Notes under the pieces: generated by a model | Databases searched by the model: none | Told to the model about the DNA's origin: nothing | What the model saw: the letters and a program-made list of their open reading frames with translations, nothing else | Made by a program: the position numbers and the translations under genes | Part shown: in pieces, positions 5,528-9,543 of the stretch | How positions within the stretch are numbered: the stretch's first letter is position 1 | How the letters are laid out: each line of letters opens with the position of its first letter | Assembly: GCA_900552465.1 (NCBI GenBank) | Contig: URZO01000133.1 | Span: 1 to 9,543, forward strand | Source of the DNA: an uncultured Parabacteroides sp. | GTDB lineage: Bacteria > Bacteroidota > Bacteroidia > Bacteroidales > Tannerellaceae | Length of the DNA: 9,543 nt | Direction of reading: 5' to 3'

Positions 5528-7048
5528 TTATTGGTGTTCCTGACGCAGCAAGTCGTTCACCGTCTTAACCGGGTTGAAAGTTTCGATGGGGACTTCTACG
5601 AAGACTGTATTCCAGTCACTCATCGCGCCATTCCACAGACCGGGCAGTTCCAACGCTTTCAGTTCGCGACCGTCCTTGCTCTTATAGGAGATAAAGCCCG
5701 TGTTCTTATCCACATAATCCGGCAAATTGAATTTCTCGCCTTTGTAATTCTTCAGTGCACAGACCAGGTCTACGGGGTTGAAATGCGTGCCCTGTTCGAA
5801 CATCGCTTTCTTTTCGGGATCTTTCAGGTCGACTTGCGAGCTTTCGAGGATTTGCAGGGAAACAGTTCCGTCCTGATTTACCGCCAGGAACGGACCGCCG
5901 CCGGGCTCACCCACGTTCTTCACCATACCGCATACACGCAACGGGCGGTTCAGTTTGCTCTTTATATAAAGAATCAACTCGACATCTTCCAGCAACTTCG
6001 TTTCCGGATTCCTTACGCATAAGTCTTCCTGCAGGAAGTGGATCATCTCTTCCACCTGGTCGTGCGAATACTTGCCGCTGTCGATCAGTTCCAGATATTT
6101 GAAGATACGTTCCTGCAAAGAAACCAGCACGCCGGCAATCACCTTCTTGAAGATGACAGTCGAACATTTGAAGCTGTCCGGCACGACATTGTCGATATTC
6201 TTCACAAACACCACGTCTGCATCGACATCATTCAGGTTTTCAATCAAAGCCCCGTGACCACCCGGACGGAACAACAGATTACCGTTCTTGTCGCGGAACG
6301 GATTGTTTTCCATATCGGCAGCAACCGTATCCGTACTCGGTTTCTGGACACTGAAAGAGATATCGTATTTTACGGAGAACTTCTCTTCGTAATCATCCGT
6401 CTTGTCAGCCACCAACTGTTCGAACAACGCCTTGTGTTCCGGCGATACCGTGAAATGGATATTCACCTCGCCGGCATTGTTCTTGGCGTACATCGCCCCT
6501 TCCGCCAGATGTTCCTCCATCGCCGTGCGGGCAGTCTGCGGATAAGAGTGGAAAAGCAACAAGCCTTTCGGAAGTTGTCCGTAGTTCAGACCTTTCGGTT
6601 CCAATAAGGTGGCGACAATCGTTTTATACTCGCCGTTCGCCATCAAAGCGGGAATATCTTTTACTTCGTTATGAATACAAGCCTTATTCAACGCATCATA
6701 GAAAGCGAACTTCTTGATCTCGTCGAAGAACTTCTTTTCAAACGCATTCTGAGGCTCGTTGTAGTCGGCAGACAGGAACTCATACAGGTTCTTGAACATA
6801 CGGCTTGCCGCACCGGATGCGGGCACGAACTTCACTATCTTCTTATTCTTTGCCAGATAAGCATCCCAGGCATCCATATAAGTCGCCTGTTTTTCCTGCG
6901 GGATCACCATGATTCCTTTCTCCACCGAGGCCGAAGCCGTAATTTCCAGGAACGGGAATCCCTTTACAAAGCATGCCAACTGCTCTTCGATCTGCTGCTC
7001 GCTGATGCCTTTAGCCGCCAGTAACTCTAAGTCTTTCGCGTTTAACAT
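5528..7048 (-). CDS. DUF4301 family protein, possibly nucleotidyltransferase-like
   Basis: A 506-residue cytoplasmic protein with no signal peptide or membrane segment, the length expected of the Bacteroidota family DUF4301. Seen: KFVPASGAASRMFK at 73-86; a conserved block around KGLLLFHSYP at 161-170; RPGGHGALIENLND at 261-274; FVKNIDNVVPD at 281-291; GMVKNVGEPGGGPF at 374-387; and a C-terminal FNPVKTVNDLLR at 491-502. The family has no assigned function. Inference: a Gly/Ala-rich loop ending in an Arg (SGAASRM), then a GGHG motif and an N-I-D-N motif, resembles the order of motifs in UDP-sugar pyrophosphorylases (G-loop, PPGHG, N-x-D-N). A sugar-nucleotide or related nucleotidyl-transfer role is therefore possible but unproven. 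The ATG at 7048 follows an A-rich leader and a good -7 box. The gene is monocistronic, between a shared terminator and a divergent RelA/SpoT gene. Confidence 0.88.
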   Translation of the reverse strand: MLNAKDLELLAAKGISEQQIEEQLACFVKGFPFLEITASASVEKGIMVIPQEKQATYMDAWDAYLAKNKKIVKFVPASGAASRMFKNLYEFLSADYNEPQNAFEKKFFDEIKKFAFYDALNKACIHNEVKDIPALMANGEYKTIVATLLEPKGLNYGQLPKGLLLFHSYPQTARTAMEEHLAEGAMYAKNNAGEVNIHFTVSPEHKALFEQLVADKTDDYEEKFSVKYDISFSVQKPSTDTVAADMENNPFRDKNGNLLFRPGGHGALIENLNDVDADVVFVKNIDNVVPDSFKCSTVIFKKVIAGVLVSLQERIFKYLELIDSGKYSHDQVEEMIHFLQEDLCVRNPETKLLEDVELILYIKSKLNRPLRVCGMVKNVGEPGGGPFLAVNQDGTVSLQILESSQVDLKDPEKKAMFEQGTHFNPVDLVCALKNYKGEKFNLPDYVDKNTGFISYKSKDGRELKALELPGLWNGAMSDWNTVFVEVPIETFNPVKTVNDLLRQEHQ

Positions 7049-7113
7049 AGTATATCGTTTTAATGAGTTAATAATCAGATACGCGACAAAGCCCTTCCGG
7101 ACTATGTATATCG

Positions 7114-7121
7114 CAAATGTA
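7114..7121 (-). promoter_or_regulatory. Candidate -7 box for the DUF4301 gene
   Basis: The minus strand reads TACATTTG, identical to the -7 box at 4133-4140 and an exact TAnnTTTG match. It lies 66 bases upstream of the ATG at 7048, giving a leader of about 60 bases. No convincing -33 TTTG is seen. The divergent RelA/SpoT gene has only weaker candidates: TACTTTTA at 7164-7171 and TATGTTTT at 7175-7182. Confidence 0.5.
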
Positions 7122-7223
7122 TAAAAATACCATTAGAATAGCGCTGATATTCGCAGAAAAACTTACTTTTACAGTATGTTTTACGGACCGCCACTTGACG
7201 AGGCAGTAAAAAGACAGACAACT

Positions 7224-9440
7224 ATGGATATACAACCGTTCTTTACCGAAGAGGAGAAAAAGCAGTTTTTCTGCAAGTATAAGCAACTACTACGCCATCT
7301 ATACTCTTTCCTGCAAAAAGAAGACCTGAGTAAGATGAAGGAACTGATGCAGCGTGTTGTGGCCTTGGATTGTTACGGACGAGACAAAAACGGCATTAAC
7401 GGCCTGTTACGCAATATAGACACGGCACTGATCGCCACCGTAGAGATCGGGCTGAAACGCACATCGGTCATCGCCCTGCTGCTTTACCGCCCGGTGCTGA
7501 AAAAGATCATTACGCTGGACGAAGTAAAGGATACGTTCGACGACGACGTCGCCCTGATCATCAAGCGGCTGCTGAAGACATCCGACCTTTACGCCCGCAA
7601 CACGGCGGTCGACTCGGAGAACTTCCACAAGCTGCTCTTCTCCTTTGCCGAAGACGTACGCGTGATCCTGATTATGATTGCCGACCGCCTCTGCCTCATG
7701 CGCCTCGGTAAACAACTAAGAAACGACGAGGACCGCAAACGGCTGGCAACGGAAGTATCTTACCTCTATGCACCGCTGGCTCACCGGCTGGGACTTTATA
7801 CGATCAAAAGCGAACTGGAAGACTTGTCGTTGAAATATACCGACCGCAAGCAATACGACTTTATCAAACGGAAGCTGAACGAGACGAAGCGTTCGCGCGA
7901 CGCCTACATCGCCGAGTTCATCGCCCCGATCCAAAAGAAGTTGCAGGAAACCGGCCTCCGGTTCGATATCAAAGGGCGCACCAAGTCTATCCATTCCATC
8001 AACAACAAGCTGAAGAAGCAGGACATCCCGTTCGAAGGCATCTACGACCTGTTTGCCATCCGCATCATCCTCGACACGCCGCTTGAAAAGGAACGTTCGG
8101 AATGCTGGCAGGTTTATTCCATCGTCACCGATATGTACCAGCCGAACCCGAAACGCATGAAGGACTGGATCTCCATCCCGAAGACAAACGGCTACGAGAG
8201 CTTGCACATCACCGTCATGGGCCCGCAGAACAAATGGGTGGAAGTGCAGATCCGCACCCGCCGCATGGACGAGATCGCCGAACGCGGCCTGGCTGCCCAC
8301 TGGAAATATAAAGGCGTGAAAGAGGAGAATGGCCTGGACGAATTTCTGAACACCGTCCGCGCCGCATTGGAAGCGAAGGAGAACAATCCGCTCGACCTAA
8401 TGCAGGACTTTAAGATGGACCTCTACAAAGACGAAATATATGTCTTCACCCCGACCGGCGAACTGATCAAGTTAGCCAAAGGGGCGACAGTGCTCGACTT
8501 TGCTTTCGCCATCCATACCAAGTTAGGCTGCAAATGTGTCTCGGCAAAGGTGAACGGAAAGAATGTCCCTATTAAATATGTATTGAACAACGGCGACTCG
8601 GTTTCCATCGTCACCGCGCCGACCCAGACGCCGAAACGCGACTGGCTGAACATCGTCGTAACCTCCAAAGCGCGTGTGAAGATCAAACAGGCGCTCCGCG
8701 AAGAGATGGCCAAAGCGGTAGACTTTGCCAAAGAGATGCTGCAACGCCGCTTCAAGAACCGGAAGATCGATATGGACGAACCGGTCCTGATGCGTTATAT
8801 CAAGAAGAAAGGTTTCAAGACCGTCACCGACTTCTACGTCGAGATTGCCGAGGAACGCCTCGATCCGAACCAGGCGATCGACGAATACCTGGAACAACTC
8901 CGCCGCGAAACGGAGATAAACGACCATACCGAAGTCCGGAGCGCCGAAGAATACATCACGACAACCGAAGCGGAAGAGATCGCCTCCAACAAGGATGTCC
9001 TGGTGATCGACAAGAACCTGACGGGCATCGAATACAAGTTGGCGAAATGCTGCAACCCGATCTACGGGGACGAAGTCTTCGGTTTCGTCTCCACGCAAGG
9101 CATCAAGATACACCGCATGGATTGCCCGAACGCACAGGAGATGTTCAGCCGCTTCGGCTACCGCATCATCCAGGCAAAATGGAGTGGCAAAGGAGATAAC
9201 GGCTACATCGTAACGCTCCGCGTGATCGGCCGCGACGATATCGCGATTGTCACCAACATCACGTCCGTCATCAGCAAGGAAGCCGGCGTCTCACTCCGCT
9301 CCCTCAACATCGACTCGGTAGACGGCATCTTCCAAGGAAACTTCACCGTCACAGTGCGCGACACAACGACGCTGAACATGCTGACCAAGAAGATCAACGC
9401 TGTAAAGGGGGTAAAGACGGTGGAGAGACTGAACTCCTGA
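7224..9440 (+). CDS. Long RelA/SpoT homologue: (p)ppGpp synthetase with degenerate hydrolase site
   Basis: Makes the alarmone (p)ppGpp from ATP and GTP/GDP in the stringent response; cytoplasmic and ribosome-associated. The ATG at 7224 gives 738 residues, beginning MDIQPFFTEEEKK after an A-rich leader; an in-frame ATG at 7176 would add 16 residues and is less likely. Domains seen: an HD-like region (about 40-170) in which the hydrolase HD pair is replaced by Y88-R89 (LLYRPV) and the usual ADRLHNMR reads ADRLCLMR, keeping D154; a synthetase region (about 235-360) with GRTKS at 251-255, YDLFAIR at 274-280, the RxKD motif R311-M-K-D314 and NGYESLH at 322-328; a TGS domain (about 402-463); a zinc-finger-like C609-C610, H630, C634 cluster; and a C-terminal ACT domain (about 660-738). 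The synthetase looks intact. The hydrolase lacks metal-binding residues and is probably inactive, as in RelA. A separate hydrolase-competent homologue is expected elsewhere in the genome. Third-position GC is visibly high through much of the gene. Confidence 0.95.
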   Translation: MDIQPFFTEEEKKQFFCKYKQLLRHLYSFLQKEDLSKMKELMQRVVALDCYGRDKNGINGLLRNIDTALIATVEIGLKRTSVIALLLYRPVLKKIITLDEVKDTFDDDVALIIKRLLKTSDLYARNTAVDSENFHKLLFSFAEDVRVILIMIADRLCLMRLGKQLRNDEDRKRLATEVSYLYAPLAHRLGLYTIKSELEDLSLKYTDRKQYDFIKRKLNETKRSRDAYIAEFIAPIQKKLQETGLRFDIKGRTKSIHSINNKLKKQDIPFEGIYDLFAIRIILDTPLEKERSECWQVYSIVTDMYQPNPKRMKDWISIPKTNGYESLHITVMGPQNKWVEVQIRTRRMDEIAERGLAAHWKYKGVKEENGLDEFLNTVRAALEAKENNPLDLMQDFKMDLYKDEIYVFTPTGELIKLAKGATVLDFAFAIHTKLGCKCVSAKVNGKNVPIKYVLNNGDSVSIVTAPTQTPKRDWLNIVVTSKARVKIKQALREEMAKAVDFAKEMLQRRFKNRKIDMDEPVLMRYIKKKGFKTVTDFYVEIAEERLDPNQAIDEYLEQLRRETEINDHTEVRSAEEYITTTEAEEIASNKDVLVIDKNLTGIEYKLAKCCNPIYGDEVFGFVSTQGIKIHRMDCPNAQEMFSRFGYRIIQAKWSGKGDNGYIVTLRVIGRDDIAIVTNITSVISKEAGVSLRSLNIDSVDGIFQGNFTVTVRDTTTLNMLTKKINAVKGVKTVERLNS

Positions 9441-9473
9441 CACTTTCCCCCACAATCATTCCAACTACCTGTT

Positions 9474-9490
9474 CCCGCGCTTGACGCGGG
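9474..9490. repeat. Short GC-rich palindrome after the RelA/SpoT gene
   Basis: CCCGCG (9474-9479) and CGCGGG (9485-9490) form a perfect 6-bp stem with a CTTGA loop, 33 bases past the stop codon at 9440. No T-tract follows, so a classic intrinsic terminator is doubtful; it resembles a REP-type dispersed palindrome. The remaining bases to 9543 show no start codon with a supported frame and no other clear signal. Confidence 0.55.
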
Positions 9491-9543
9491 ATCGCAAAGG
9501 GACAAGCCCTATCAATCAGCTATTTATACTGCCGGTTCTACTG

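Noticed and set aside
7050..7113. Repeated GTATATCG at 7050-7057 and 7106-7113 as a regulatory site
   Set aside because: Only two 8-base copies in AT-rich DNA; no further support.
7176..7223. Earlier start for the RelA/SpoT gene at 7176
   Set aside because: The extra 16 residues look unlike the usual N-terminus, candidate promoter boxes overlap this stretch, and the A-rich leader precedes the ATG at 7224.
8523..9113. Minus-strand open frame of 196 codons
   Set aside because: Antisense to the RelA/SpoT gene; long because the sense gene is GC-rich at third positions.

Overview
The window reads as chromosomal DNA of a gut-type Bacteroidales bacterium, most likely Bacteroides or Parabacteroides. 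The grounds are Bacteroidota-restricted families (a DUF4301 protein, a PCMD lipoprotein paired with a PorT-like barrel), lipoproteins with charged residues just after the lipidated Cys, A-rich leaders without Shine-Dalgarno boxes, and promoter boxes of the Bacteroidales type (TAnnTTTG). Genus is inference; no rRNA or other marker is present.

Layout. 1-192 (-) is the N-terminal end of a secreted lipoprotein sulfatase cut by the window edge. 307-397 is a large imperfect palindrome built from eight copies of a 7-base motif. 416-1768 (-) is a Tat-exported Gfo/Idh/MocA oxidoreductase. 1832-2077 is a six-unit, exactly 41-bp tandem array that folds into consecutive stem-loops. 2077-2880 (-) and 2882-4000 (-) are a coupled pair: an outer-membrane beta-barrel protein and, upstream of it, a PCMD surface lipoprotein. 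A divergent promoter region (4001-4178) separates this pair from 4179-5492 (+), a second Tat-exported Gfo/Idh/MocA oxidoreductase. A strong bidirectional terminator (5496-5525) lies between that gene and the convergent DUF4301 gene at 5528-7048 (-). A second divergent region leads to 7224-9440 (+), a long RelA/SpoT-type (p)ppGpp synthetase. The tail 9441-9543 holds only a short GC-rich palindrome.

How the genes fit together. The left half (sulfatase, two exported sugar-type oxidoreductases, a surface lipoprotein with a carbohydrate-associated domain, and its barrel partner) looks like cell-envelope functions for handling sulfated or otherwise modified glycans. No SusC/SusD pair, glycoside hydrolase or regulator is visible, so this is not a complete polysaccharide-utilisation locus. 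The right half (DUF4301 protein and RelA/SpoT homologue) is core cytoplasmic physiology and seems unrelated.

The least explained signal is the 41-bp array. Its hairpins pair the right half of one palindrome with the left half of the next, and one hairpin carries matched substitutions on both sides that keep the pairing.
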